DNA of 16,706 bases from a bacterium (GTDB lineage: Bacteria > Babelota > Babeliae > Babelales > JABDEC01). Under the pieces are notes generated by a model. It was given only the letters and a program-made list of their open reading frames with translations, was not told the DNA's origin and made no database searches. The stretch spans positions 1-16,706 of the forward strand of contig CANKVQ010000002.1 in NCBI GenBank assembly GCA_947486885.1. Direction: 5' to 3'. Made by a program: the position numbers and the translations under genes. Position 1 is the stretch's first letter. The number at the start of each line of letters is the position of its first letter. This document shows positions 6,379 to 14,370 of this stretch, one piece after another.

Positions 6379-7863
6379 TTAGTGAATTTTAAACTTATGG
6401 CGCTCTAATTCTGAGTTGCTTTCTAGTGTAATTTGACACTGGAATTTTTTTTCTAGTTCTAAAATTGCATCATGTTCAGAATTATTAATAAAATCGAAAA
6501 TATCTGGATTTAAAATTAATCTAACGGTTTTGCGTGGCCGTTCTAATAGACTCTCGGTAAATTTACGTAAAGCATTATGGCTATCTGTTTCGATAGAATT
6601 CACAAAGCCGCGGCCACAACATTCTTCGCAAGTGCTAGTTAACTGTTGTACTAGAGTTTTTCCAGAACGTTTACGCGTCATTTGAACTAGGCCAAACTCT
6701 GAGATTCGTAAGACTACAGATTGAAACTTATCATGTTCTTTGAGCATCTGTTCGAAATTTTTAAATACTTTTTGTCGATTAGCTGGGATCCCCATATCGA
6801 TAAAATCGATGACGATTAAGCCACCAATGTTACGTAAACGCAACTGTCGTACAATTTCTTCGGCAGCTTCGAGATTGGTTTGTAAGATCGTATCTTCAAG
6901 ATCACGTTTGCCTACGAATTTGCCAGTATTTACGTCAACCACGGTCATTGCTTCAGTAGATTCAATAATAATTGAGCCGCCAGAGCGTAAAGTAGTTTTC
7001 TTTTCTAGCGCACTTTCAAGTTGGCTCTCGATATTATGCGCTTCAAATAGCGTAGGTGGTTCTTTGTGCATTTTCACCAAATGTTTATATTCTGGTGCAA
7101 TTTGCTTTAAGAAATCTAGTACTTCAGTGTGTACAGTGGAGTTGTCAGTAATGATTTCAGAAACTTGATCATCTAAATTATCGCGTACCGTTTGCAGCGA
7201 TAATGGCAAATCTGTATGAATTAATTTAACACCTGGGGCGGCATTATAGCTGTCCGTAATGGTTTTCCAGAGTTGAACCAAATAATCTACATCTTTAGCT
7301 AGCTCTTTTTCAGTGCGATGTTCGCAAGATGTTCGAATGATGGCGCCCATCCCTTCAGGCAATAAACTCCTTAAAATATCTTTTAAGCGTTGTCGTTCTT
7401 CAGGAGCCTCAATTTTTTTAGATATGCCAACACGTGGAATATTTGGCATTAGAACAATAAATCTGCCAGGTAAAGTAAAACAGCGCGTTAATTTAGCGCC
7501 TTTTTCATATACCGGTTCTTTGCTAACCTGTACGAGTATCGGCTCGCCTTCTTTAAGTATTTTACTAATATCCATGTGGCTAGTAATACGTTTATCATCT
7601 TCGATTTCAATCGATTTAGACATACGGGATAAAGCTAAATTGTGGTCGATTTCTGAGATATGTAAGAAACCAGCTTTATATTGACCAAATTCTACGAAGG
7701 CTGTTTGGATGCCAGGCAAAACTTTGGTAACTATGCCTTTATAAAAGCAACGTTCTAAATAGACTTTGATATGCGAGGCAAAATAAATATTTTGCAATCG
7801 ATTATCACGTGTAATGGCCGTTCTGGTTTCCCAGGGTTTTTGGCTAATTAAGATTTTTTTCAT
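6379..7863 (-). CDS. rng: Ribonuclease G/E family endoribonuclease
   Basis: Single-strand-specific endoribonuclease for rRNA maturation and mRNA decay. The 494-aa length matches RNase G (about 490), with no long C-terminal degradosome scaffold of the RNase E kind. An S1 RNA-binding domain occupies about 36-125 (GIVTKVLPGIQTAFVEFG). The 5'-phosphate sensor shows as Arg177-Thr178. The catalytic magnesium ligands are Asp310 in DVNTG and Asp353 in VIDFIDM, 43 residues apart as in E. coli RNase E. A Zn-link CxxC lies at 412-415 with an extra Cys416. The ATG at 7863 has only a weak AAGA-type site. The gene diverges from the pal-like gene across a 258-base gap and is followed by gatB. Confidence 0.95.
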   Translation of the reverse strand: MKKILISQKPWETRTAITRDNRLQNIYFASHIKVYLERCFYKGIVTKVLPGIQTAFVEFGQYKAGFLHISEIDHNLALSRMSKSIEIEDDKRITSHMDISKILKEGEPILVQVSKEPVYEKGAKLTRCFTLPGRFIVLMPNIPRVGISKKIEAPEERQRLKDILRSLLPEGMGAIIRTSCEHRTEKELAKDVDYLVQLWKTITDSYNAAPGVKLIHTDLPLSLQTVRDNLDDQVSEIITDNSTVHTEVLDFLKQIAPEYKHLVKMHKEPPTLFEAHNIESQLESALEKKTTLRSGGSIIIESTEAMTVVDVNTGKFVGKRDLEDTILQTNLEAAEEIVRQLRLRNIGGLIVIDFIDMGIPANRQKVFKNFEQMLKEHDKFQSVVLRISEFGLVQMTRKRSGKTLVQQLTSTCEECCGRGFVNSIETDSHNALRKFTESLLERPRKTVRLILNPDIFDFINNSEHDAILELEKKFQCQITLESNSELERHKFKIH

Positions 7864-8062
7864 ATTATTCTTTTAAGATCCATTTCGTTGGAGCAAAACT
7901 GGGCTGCTAATATTTAATAGGCTAAATTAGGCCATATCTGCAGGCAAGTATTTAATTTTTATAAATTTACTATATGACTAATTATACCTAACGATTTTTC
8001 TAATTGATAGAATATTAGACTAAAATCTAACAATGCCTCTTCTACAGATAGTTTTTTAAAGC

Positions 8063-8068
8063 TATAAT
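8063..8068 (+). promoter_or_regulatory. Putative -10 box for the pal-like gene
   Basis: A consensus TATAAT lies 54 bases before the ATG at 8122, within the 258-base divergent gap (7864-8121) between rng and the pal-like gene. No convincing -35 is seen 16-18 bases upstream. I found no promoter for rng and no small gene in this gap. Confidence 0.35.
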
Positions 8069-8121
8069 ATCGTCTTATACGGTTAATTTTATACTAATAT
8101 GGGCGAGAGGTAAGTAAAACC

Positions 8122-8787
8122 ATGAAAAAATATTCGATTTTGACAGTTTTACTCTTATTTATAATGCCTGGCTGTTTTAATAAAAAAACGGTTAAGCCAG
8201 TTGGGCAACAGGCAGAACAGTCTGAGCAGGAGCAAGAACAGGTTAAAGGCTGGACAGTCAGTAATGATGCTGATGAGTTTGAGCTAGAAAAAGACGCAGA
8301 TCAGGATATTTTTGATGATGAGTCTGACTCTGAAGCCAATCCAGAATCTGTGTTAGCAGCCAATAATTCAGATTTTGATACTGATGATATCTCTTATGAT
8401 AATCAATCACTAGATCCAATTCAGTTTGATTTTGATAGTCCTAAAATTAGGCCAACTGAAGTAAGTAAAATCAATAATAATGTTCGAACTATAAAAAATG
8501 AGTTGGATGCTGATGATAATTTACGTGTAGTAGTTAAGGGACACTCCTGTAAAATTGCTAAATGTGAGTTACATAATCGTGTAGTTTCGCAAAAACGGGC
8601 CTATAACGTTGCCGATGAGTATGTTAAACAAGGCGTGCCTAAAAAACGCATAAGCACTATAGGTTTCGGTGCCTCACAGTTATTAACTAACGAAGATGGC
8701 ATGGAAGCACAAAGTATTAATCGTCGCGCAGAGACTGAACTTGTGCTAGATAACCCTGAGCAAAATGTGCGACCATCAGCTGCTTAA
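8122..8787 (+). CDS. pal: Pal-like peptidoglycan-associated lipoprotein (OmpA domain)
   Basis: Outer-membrane lipoprotein that would tether the outer membrane to peptidoglycan. The 221-aa protein has a signal peptide with lipobox Met-Pro-Gly-Cys18. Residues 46-92 form a strongly acidic Asp/Glu/Ser linker. The OmpA C-terminal domain runs from about 98 to 208, with FDFDS (102-106), VVVKGH (136-141), QKRAYNV (157-163), GFGAS (181-185) and NRRAE (200-204). The normally conserved GHTD aspartate that contacts diaminopimelate reads Cys143 here; a second Cys148 and one extra residue lie before Arg159. This could be a disulfide-closed variant of the loop. No tol genes are nearby, so the Pal assignment rests on length and domain. 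A GAGAGG site lies 11 bases before the ATG. Confidence 0.85.
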   Translation: MKKYSILTVLLLFIMPGCFNKKTVKPVGQQAEQSEQEQEQVKGWTVSNDADEFELEKDADQDIFDDESDSEANPESVLAANNSDFDTDDISYDNQSLDPIQFDFDSPKIRPTEVSKINNNVRTIKNELDADDNLRVVVKGHSCKIAKCELHNRVVSQKRAYNVADEYVKQGVPKKRISTIGFGASQLLTNEDGMEAQSINRRAETELVLDNPEQNVRPSAA

Positions 8788-8818
8788 GATTAATTTAATT
8801 TAAATTTTTGAATTTTAG

Positions 8819-8846
8819 CAGGTCGGTGTAAAATCCGGCCTGTTTT
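8819..8846 (+). terminator. Intrinsic terminator of the pal-like gene
   Basis: An 8-bp GC-rich stem CAGGTCGG / CCGGCCTG (one G-U pair on the plus strand; arms 8819-8826 and 8835-8842) with an 8-base loop is followed by TTTTATTT. It lies 31 bases past the pal-like stop. Its T-run overlaps the mnmE stop codon on the other strand, so the hairpin probably serves both converging genes. Confidence 0.8.
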
Positions 8847-10296
8847 ATTTACCAACACAAAATTCTCTAAAAATTTTGTCCATGGCTTGTTCGCTAATAG
8901 TTTTACCAGTGAATTCAGAAATAGTTACTAAAGCTTCAGTAAGATTAATTGAGAGTAATTCGTAAGCAACTTGTGCTTGTACTAGTAATTGTTGGATAGT
9001 TTCTAGCTGGGTTAATAAATCACTAATAATTACACTATGCCTTTGATTTAATAAAAACGGCGAATTATCGGCGCCCAATAAACTTTGAATTTTACTCTCA
9101 AGAGCTTGTTTTAGCTGGTCCAAATTAACGCCAGTTTGAGCTGAGACTAAAATGGGGGTTTCGAGATTATCGCTCGCAATATCCCTCGATTTTGCTTTTA
9201 CTTTGTTCAAAACTTCACAAAGCTCTACTCTGCACGAGTGAGACAAAACTAAATCGCATTTATTTAAAACTAATAAGATTTTGTGATTATATAAATTAAT
9301 TAATTCTTGGTATTCAGCTAACTCGCTTGCACTATAACTTTCCCAATCGCATGTGCTATCGAATATTAGTAAAATTACGTCGGCAGCTTGAGCAGCCTGC
9401 AGTGACCGTGTAATGCCCATTTGTTCAATAGTCTCCATGGTTTTACGCAAACCCGCAGTATCGATAAACGTAACTAGATATTCGCCAAGTTGCCAACCAG
9501 CTTCGATGGTGTCTCGGGTAGTGCCGGCAATTTCAGTTACAATCGCTCGTTCTTGTTGTACTAGTTTATTAAACAGCGAAGATTTGCCAGCGTTAGGAGG
9601 GCCAATAATGGCAATTTTAATTCCAGTACGTAATTGTTGATCTTGGCTAAATTTTATTTGTAAATCATGTAAATTATTAATTATTTTTTCGATAATTACT
9701 AAAATCTGGGGGCCAAAATCGAACTCTTCATCAAGAAATTCAAAACTAGCTTCTGAAAGCGCTAACGCTTGTAACAGTTGTGCTTCGATCTCGACTAGCC
9801 AGTGTGATAAACTGCCATTTAGCTGAGCTAAAGATTTTTTAAGCGCTTGATTTGTATTAGCATGAATTAACTCGTTTAAAGCTTCGACTTGGGTAAGATC
9901 TAGTTTTTTATTTAAAAAGGCTTGTTGTGAGAATTCACCCCGTTGCGCTAGACTAGCGCCAAATTTCAGGGCTAGATCAATAATTTTGTTAATAATTAGC
10001 TGGTTATTATGACAACTGATCTCAACTGTATCTTCGCCGGTAAAAGATCTAGGTGCGCGAAAGACACCAAACATGACTTGGTCGATAATTACAAAATTTT
10101 TGTTTGCTAGCTTATTTTCTAATTCTATTACAGCGCCATAATTGATTGTATTAGCAATCTGGGCGCTAATCTTTTGTTGATTGGCTAATTGCCCAATCTG
10201 ATCGGCAATTTCTAAACTCTTGGGCCCAGAAATTCTAATTACGGCTAGTGTGCCGCTGCCGGTTGGCGTACACTGAGCTATGATCGTTCGTTGCAT
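8845..10296 (-). CDS. mnmE: tRNA modification GTPase MnmE
   Basis: GTPase that with MnmG installs the cmnm5 group on wobble uridine 34 of certain tRNAs. The 483-aa length is slightly above the usual 450-460. The folate-binding N-terminal domain (1-118) keeps IRISGP (20-25), and the core motif GEFSQQAFLNKKLDLTQVEAL lies at 120-140. The G domain has GPPNAGKS (232-239), TTRDT (259-263), DTAG (279-282), NKCD (345-348) and SAQTG (385-389). The C-terminus ends CVGK, the conserved formyl-transfer cysteine motif (usually CIGK). The N-terminal CTPTGSGTLA is more divergent than usual. The GGGGG upstream of the ATG is 14 bases away, longer than normal. The Jag-like gene precedes it by 58 bases. Confidence 0.97.
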   Translation of the reverse strand: MQRTIIAQCTPTGSGTLAVIRISGPKSLEIADQIGQLANQQKISAQIANTINYGAVIELENKLANKNFVIIDQVMFGVFRAPRSFTGEDTVEISCHNNQLIINKIIDLALKFGASLAQRGEFSQQAFLNKKLDLTQVEALNELIHANTNQALKKSLAQLNGSLSHWLVEIEAQLLQALALSEASFEFLDEEFDFGPQILVIIEKIINNLHDLQIKFSQDQQLRTGIKIAIIGPPNAGKSSLFNKLVQQERAIVTEIAGTTRDTIEAGWQLGEYLVTFIDTAGLRKTMETIEQMGITRSLQAAQAADVILLIFDSTCDWESYSASELAEYQELINLYNHKILLVLNKCDLVLSHSCRVELCEVLNKVKAKSRDIASDNLETPILVSAQTGVNLDQLKQALESKIQSLLGADNSPFLLNQRHSVIISDLLTQLETIQQLLVQAQVAYELLSINLTEALVTISEFTGKTISEQAMDKIFREFCVGK

Positions 10297-10354
10297 ACTA
10301 AAAATTTAAACCCCCAAAATTTTAACAAAACTTTAGCAAAGCCTAGATATAATC

Positions 10355-10897
10355 TTATTCAGACTGGCTTTTCTTAATGTTTTCATCATGGCCAGCATAA
10401 TTGGGCTGATTTGTGGTACTAGCATTGGGCTTTGTGCCTTGATATGGCCGACGTGGGCGATGGTAACGTTTTGGTGCTGGTGTGCCATCTGGGCGTGCTG
10501 TTGCAACCTGGTCATGAGGTGCGGTTACTGTGGGCTCATTAGTTGTACTAGTTGTACTATTAGTTTGTGTGTTAGGTGTATTAGTCTGTGGTCTACGATT
10601 TTTATTGGCTGGATTATTAGGATTATTGGCATTAGCTGCGGCATTATTAGGTCGATTGCCACGATATGGACGTCTTTGTTGTGGACGATTACGATCCTGA
10701 TAGTTTGCAGGCTCGGTGGCATTGCCACCTTCTTTGAAAAAAATACCAACTTTAGCAGTTTGTTTGCTCATGCCTAAAAAGTTTTTAATGGATTCTTGGA
10801 AAATTTTAACTGAAAATTCTTTGGGTTTTCCAGCCTTAATCCAACCTTGTTCGATTGCTTTTTCTAGTGAGGAAGCTTCCTCTATCACTGATTTCAT
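10355..10897 (-). CDS. Jag/KhpB N-terminal domain protein with disordered basic tail
   Basis: Residues 2-54 look like the Jag_N domain: EEASSLEKAIEQGWIKAG, then the diagnostic NFLGMSKQTAKVGIFF segment at 39-54 (family pattern K-x-FLG-x4-AKV). In full-length Jag/KhpB this domain precedes KH and R3H RNA-binding domains. Both are absent here. Residues 55-180 are instead low-complexity, rich in Asn, Pro, Thr, Gln and Arg, with a duplicated basic motif RRPYRGNRPN (75-84) and RRPYQGTKPN (149-158). The location just before mnmE matches the common yidC-jag-mnmE order, supporting the assignment, though no yidC lies upstream here. I chose the ATG at 10897, 11 bases after AGGG; a TTG at 10900 is also possible. 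Confidence 0.75.
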   Translation of the reverse strand: MKSVIEEASSLEKAIEQGWIKAGKPKEFSVKIFQESIKNFLGMSKQTAKVGIFFKEGGNATEPANYQDRNRPQQRRPYRGNRPNNAAANANNPNNPANKNRRPQTNTPNTQTNSTTSTTNEPTVTAPHDQVATARPDGTPAPKRYHRPRRPYQGTKPNASTTNQPNYAGHDENIKKSQSE

Positions 10898-10938
10898 CAA
10901 AATAGGAACCCTAAATTTGTAAAATTATTAAAATGAAC

Positions 10939-10964
10939 ACATGTTACATAGATAAGTAGCATGT
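10939..10964. terminator. Hairpin between tRNA-Gly and the Jag-like gene
   Basis: Inverted repeat ACATGTTAC / GTAGCATGT (10939-10947 and 10956-10964), 9 pairs including one wobble, with an 8-base loop. On the minus strand the stem is followed by a T-rich but broken stretch. It may end the tRNA transcript, or form part of the Jag-like gene leader. Nothing else was recognised in 10898-11128. Confidence 0.35.
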
Positions 10965-11128
10965 ACTGACGATTCAGAAATACCACATTTGTTTTGGATT
11001 TGTAATAGATCAATGTTTTTGCGAAGAAAAATCGATTATTAACAGAAGAAGCAGAGGTAAAAATTTTATGCGAACTATTTTGAATTGTTTTGATCACGAG
11101 CTACTGCTTAATGTGGTGCCTGGGAACT

Positions 11129-11204
11129 TGGAGTGGGAAACGGGATTTGAACCCGCGACCTTTGCCTTGGCAAGGCAACGCTCTACCAGCTGAGCTATTC
11201 CCAC
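11129..11204 (-). tRNA. tRNA-Gly (anticodon GCC), CCA encoded
   Basis: Read on the minus strand, the acceptor stem GTGGGAA pairs with TTCCCAC. The D arm is GCTC-AGCTGGTAGA-GCG, the anticodon arm TTGCC-TTGCCAA-GGCAA gives anticodon GCC, and the T arm contains GGTTCAAATCC. The discriminator base is T, and CCA is encoded at 11131-11129. The sequence closely resembles the E. coli glycine GCC isoacceptor. Confidence 0.97.
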
Positions 11205-11215
11205 GAGACTTTAAA

Positions 11216-11243
11216 AAAGTAACAAAAGTAGCAGGTTTGTCAA
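11216..11243 (-). promoter_or_regulatory. Promoter of the tRNA-Gly gene
   Basis: On the minus strand a consensus TTGACA (11243-11238) is followed after 16 bases by TACTTT (11221-11216), 11 bases before the first base of the tRNA. The position fits a sigma-70-type promoter starting just upstream of the mature 5' end. Confidence 0.6.
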
Positions 11244-11343
11244 TTTAAGTATTAAAATTTTTAGAAACTTGAGATTTTGATAGTTTTATGTGATCTTTGT
11301 TTTAATTAAAACTATTAAAAATTGTGATTAATTCAGGTGTTAC

Positions 11344-11955
11344 ATGATTAGCTATGTGCGTGGTATAGTACAATCAAATTTTGCGGGCGAGTTAACGGTG
11401 ATTCCCGACAATTCTGGGCTTGGTTACTCAATTCAAGTTGCTAATGGTGTTAATTATAATATTGGCACAGCTGTTACACTTTATATTTATGCACATTGGA
11501 ATCAGGATCAGGGTTTATCTTTATATGGGTTTGATAATCTTATATCTAAGCAAATCTTTAAATTAATTTTAAGTTGTCAGGGTATTGGTCCTAAAATTGG
11601 GCTAGCTGTATTGGGACAATTGTCGCCACAACAGTTTATTAATGCGGTTAATAACAGCGATTTAAATTTACTAAGTAGTGTTAATGGCATTGGACTCAAA
11701 AAAGCAGAACAGATGGTAATTCTATTGCGCGCTAAAACCCAGAAATTAATCTTATCTGGTGAATTAGACTTAGCACAAGCACCGGGAGTTGTAGGTTATG
11801 GTCGCAGATTAACTGATACTTTAACAGCTTTAAATTATGGTCCCTATGAAGTAGCGCAAGCAGTCCAGTACGTTGGTAAGCAAGCAGCGCAACAAGAATT
11901 GCAATTTGATGGTGCGTTGCGTACAGCGCTAGCTTTTCTGGCTAAAAATAATTAA
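11344..11955 (+). CDS. ruvA: Holliday junction branch migration protein RuvA
   Basis: DNA-binding subunit of the RuvAB complex, which moves Holliday junctions during recombination repair. The 203-aa length is typical. The N-terminal OB domain spans 1-62 (YVRGIV, then LYGFD at 60-64). Two helix-hairpin-helix motifs follow: QGIGPKIGLAVL (79-90) and VNGIGLKKAEQMV (113-125). The C-terminal domain III, which contacts RuvB, runs from about 148 to 203 after a Pro/Gly-rich linker. An AGGTG site lies 4 bases before the ATG. ruvB and ruvC are not in the window. The symporter gene begins 21 bases after the stop, so the two probably share a transcript. Confidence 0.96.
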   Translation: MISYVRGIVQSNFAGELTVIPDNSGLGYSIQVANGVNYNIGTAVTLYIYAHWNQDQGLSLYGFDNLISKQIFKLILSCQGIGPKIGLAVLGQLSPQQFINAVNNSDLNLLSSVNGIGLKKAEQMVILLRAKTQKLILSGELDLAQAPGVVGYGRRLTDTLTALNYGPYEVAQAVQYVGKQAAQQELQFDGALRTALAFLAKNN

Positions 11956-11976
11956 AAAATAATTTAGGTAATTCAC

Positions 11977-13371
11977 ATGTATTATTTCGATCTCGAATCT
12001 ATTTCAAATTTTAATCGAATTTTAGCAACACCAGTAACTTTTTTATTTTGGGGTGTTGCGTTATTTCTAACTATTAAATTGAAATTTATACAAATTCGGG
12101 CTTTTCCCAGATTTTTAAAACTACTAAAAAATCCGTCGCGTTTAAACGCTACTGAACAACCAGATAATTTAAGTCCAGAAAATTTAAAACCTACTACGCA
12201 TAAAACTAAATCTAGAAAAACTGCTGGCGAAATTAGTCCATTACAGGCACTATTTACTGCGATGTCGACTACCATTGGTGTTGGTAATATTGTGAGCCCA
12301 TCGTTAGCAATTATTGCGGGTGGTCCCGGGGCACTATTCTGGATGATCATGTATTCCGTAATGGCGTCAGCGACTAAATATACTGAAGTTTTATTTGCGA
12401 TTAAGACGCGTGAAGAGACTCCTGATGGACATATATTGGGTGGCCCAACGCAATATCTTAAATTAATTCACCCATGGTTAGCTAAATGGTATGGCTTTAT
12501 TACAGTATTTTTATTTGCTGGCTGGTCGGGCATTCAATCGAATGCACTGGCTGAAATTTTACAAGAAGAGTCAGTTAATAAGTGGGTTACCGGTACATTA
12601 TTAGCTATCTTAGTTTTAATAGTTTTATGGGGTGGTGCCAAGCGTGTGGGATCACTAGCTAGTAAATTAGTCCCAATTAAGTTTAGTTTATATATTATTT
12701 TTGCGCTCATGATCTTATTTCAAGATCTTGGTGCTTTAAAGCAAGCTATAATTTTAATTATTAAGGGTATATTTTCACCACAGGCTTTTATTGGCGGGGG
12801 CTTAGGGGCAGCTTTATTTGCAGCGATTAGGGTTGGAACATATAAGAGTGCTTTTGTTTCAGAAGCTGGTGTTGGCACTTCATCAATTCCGCATGCCTTA
12901 GCTAACGTTAAACATCCTAAAGATCAGGCCATTATGGCGTTGTATTCAATTGCAGCAGATACATTTTTGGTAATTATTTCGGGCTTAATTGTTTTAGTAA
13001 CTGGTGTATGGAGTACTAATAGTGAAATGACTGGCAAACTAGTTTATTTAGCTTTTAAATATCATTCACCTTTTATAATTGGTCGTTGGGTACTTTTGAT
13101 AAGTATTTCAATGTTTGTGTTTACCACCGTAATGGGCAACAGTTTTAATGGGGCGCAAAGTTTCGCTTCGTTCACTAAGCACAGAGGGGTACATATTTAC
13201 CACTTATTTGTAGCACTAGTTACTTTATTTAGTGCAGTATGTTCTGTGCCATTAATTTGGCATATATTAGAAGTTATGCTGTCATTGGTAGTAATTCCCA
13301 ATTTAATTGGTTTAGTCTTTTTAGCGCAACGACACTTCAATCTAATCGAATATAAATCTGGTGAAGAATAA
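11977..13371 (+). CDS. AGCS-family sodium:amino-acid (alanine/glycine) symporter
   Basis: Inner-membrane transporter that would import alanine, glycine or a related amino acid with sodium. The 464-aa length and about ten hydrophobic segments fit the family. The substrate and ion region is recognisable as TTIGVGNIVSPSLAIIAGGP (98-117) followed by GALFWM (118-123), and VSEAGVGTSSIPHA matches the family FSNEAGxGS stretch. The family normally has GxGNIAGVAxA, so Val-Ser-Pro-Ser here is a departure, as is Ile for Trp after FWM. Residues 50-85 form a polar, basic, proline-containing cytoplasmic insert. An AGG site lies 8 bases before the ATG. Import of alanine could feed the ligase encoded at 14356-16626, but substrate is not shown by the sequence. 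Confidence 0.87.
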   Translation: MYYFDLESISNFNRILATPVTFLFWGVALFLTIKLKFIQIRAFPRFLKLLKNPSRLNATEQPDNLSPENLKPTTHKTKSRKTAGEISPLQALFTAMSTTIGVGNIVSPSLAIIAGGPGALFWMIMYSVMASATKYTEVLFAIKTREETPDGHILGGPTQYLKLIHPWLAKWYGFITVFLFAGWSGIQSNALAEILQEESVNKWVTGTLLAILVLIVLWGGAKRVGSLASKLVPIKFSLYIIFALMILFQDLGALKQAIILIIKGIFSPQAFIGGGLGAALFAAIRVGTYKSAFVSEAGVGTSSIPHALANVKHPKDQAIMALYSIAADTFLVIISGLIVLVTGVWSTNSEMTGKLVYLAFKYHSPFIIGRWVLLISISMFVFTTVMGNSFNGAQSFASFTKHRGVHIYHLFVALVTLFSAVCSVPLIWHILEVMLSLVVIPNLIGLVFLAQRHFNLIEYKSGEE

Positions 13372-13428
13372 TAGCTCTTACGAAACTGTTTTTTTTAAAC
13401 TTAGTTATAGTTAACAGAATTAAACAAT

Positions 13429-13457
13429 TTGACTAAATAATTTTAAATTACTATGTC
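13429..13457 (+). promoter_or_regulatory. Putative promoter of the small membrane-protein pair
   Basis: TTGACT (13429-13434), a 17-base spacer and TATGTC (13452-13457) lie about 70 bases before the ATG at 13528, in the 156-base gap after the symporter gene. The -35 is good and the -10 moderate. Nothing else was recognised in this gap. Confidence 0.45.
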
Positions 13458-13527
13458 TTTAAAAGATGAGTTGAGCTCTTGGGAGTTCTATTTAATTATT
13501 TAACTTTTTAAGAAGGGGAGAGTCTTA

Positions 13528-13905
13528 ATGGATGTAAGATGGATTTTAAGTCCGTTGTTTATTGCGCAGCTTCAGTATTTATTGCCATATATAGTTACTA
13601 ATACGCTAATTTTATTGGGCTTGTTCCATAAGCACGTTGAAGAGTTAGCTGGAAGTGTTAATGCAGCAGTGGTTTGGGCTAACTTATACAGCTTGATAAT
13701 GGTATTGCCAATGTTGAGAGCTTTTGGTGGATCGCCACGTTTTGCATATTTTTTCATGCTGATAAATGTCATTTATCAATTAATTTATTTACATTGTCGC
13801 CATAAAGGCAAAGTTGTAGATTTATTAGTGCCATTAACGCTTTCCAATTTAGTAGCGCTTTTTGTGACAATGTTAATTCCGGTTTTATTTAATTCACCAG
13901 TTTGA
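13528..13905 (+). CDS. Small multi-pass membrane protein, unknown
   Basis: Unrecognised 125-aa protein with a good GGGGAG ribosome binding site 8 bases before the ATG. Hydrophobic segments at about 15-32, 44-62, 71-88 and 97-121 suggest four membrane helices with short loops. A His-Lys-His-Val-Glu-Glu loop (34-39) and a basic Cys-Arg-His-Lys-Gly-Lys loop (90-95) are the main charged parts. No signal peptide, enzyme motif or named domain was seen. It is followed after 51 bases by the DUF1761 gene, similar in size and topology, and the two may be co-transcribed and function together. Confidence 0.75.
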   Translation: MDVRWILSPLFIAQLQYLLPYIVTNTLILLGLFHKHVEELAGSVNAAVVWANLYSLIMVLPMLRAFGGSPRFAYFFMLINVIYQLIYLHCRHKGKVVDLLVPLTLSNLVALFVTMLIPVLFNSPV

Positions 13906-13956
13906 TTTATTGATTTTGGTAATTTTTTAATAATATTTTAAATAAAGCGAGCATTT

Positions 13957-14370
13957 ATGACTCATTTTGAATATCTATCTCAACCAAATGTAATATACGG
14001 TATTATAGCTGCAACTGTTGTTTATATGGTTATTGGCATGGTTTGGTATTCACCAAAAGTATTTGGTGAAATGTGGATGAAACTAAGTGGTGTTAAAGCC
14101 AAAAATGTGGAAACTACTAAAGCGTATGTTGGTTGTTTAATTAGCTCATTATTAGTAGTAATGGTTACTTCTTGTTTATTGCATCGTTTGTTAATTAATG
14201 GCTATGAAGCTAGCGTGTTAGCAGCGATTAAATTTTGGCTTGGATTTATCGTACCAACATTGTTGGGTGGCGTACTTTGGGAAGGTCGACCAGTTAAATT
14301 ATTTGCTTTAAATGCTGGCGCACATTTATTACAACTAGTAGCAGCTGCTGCTGTTCTAAGTTATTTCTAA
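13957..14370 (+). CDS. DUF1761-type membrane protein
   Basis: A 137-aa protein with about four membrane helices (12-31, 54-74, 83-103, 113-136). The segment GMVWYSPKVFGEMWMKLSG, just after the first helix (27-45), is the recognisable signature of DUF1761, a family of small bacterial membrane proteins of unknown function. The remainder fits the family in topology and length. The ribosome binding site is weak (AGCGAG). Its last 15 bases overlap the end of the ddl gene on the opposite strand. Confidence 0.82.
   Translation: MTHFEYLSQPNVIYGIIAATVVYMVIGMVWYSPKVFGEMWMKLSGVKAKNVETTKAYVGCLISSLLVVMVTSCLLHRLLINGYEASVLAAIKFWLGFIVPTLLGGVLWEGRPVKLFALNAGAHLLQLVAAAAVLSYF

Noticed and set aside
6740..7168. 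142-codon plus-strand reading frame inside rng
   Set aside because: Antisense to the catalytic region of RNase G, which is conserved at the protein level.
10388..10777. 129-codon plus-strand reading frame opposite the Jag-like gene
   Set aside because: It is the antisense shadow of the low-complexity tail; the Trp/Cys/Ile-rich translation reflects the complementary codons.
10897..11097. 66-codon minus-strand reading frame between tRNA-Gly and the Jag-like gene
   Set aside because: No ribosome binding site, no recognisable domain, composition like untranslated AT-rich DNA, and it runs through a hairpin. Treated as leader or spacer.
11982..12350. 122-codon minus-strand reading frame inside the symporter gene
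   Set aside because: Antisense to a clearly conserved symporter region and without a start site context.
13453..13503. 16-codon frame that might be a leader peptide before the 125-aa membrane protein
   Set aside because: It overlaps the proposed -10 box, has no ribosome binding site, and no attenuator pairing could be drawn.
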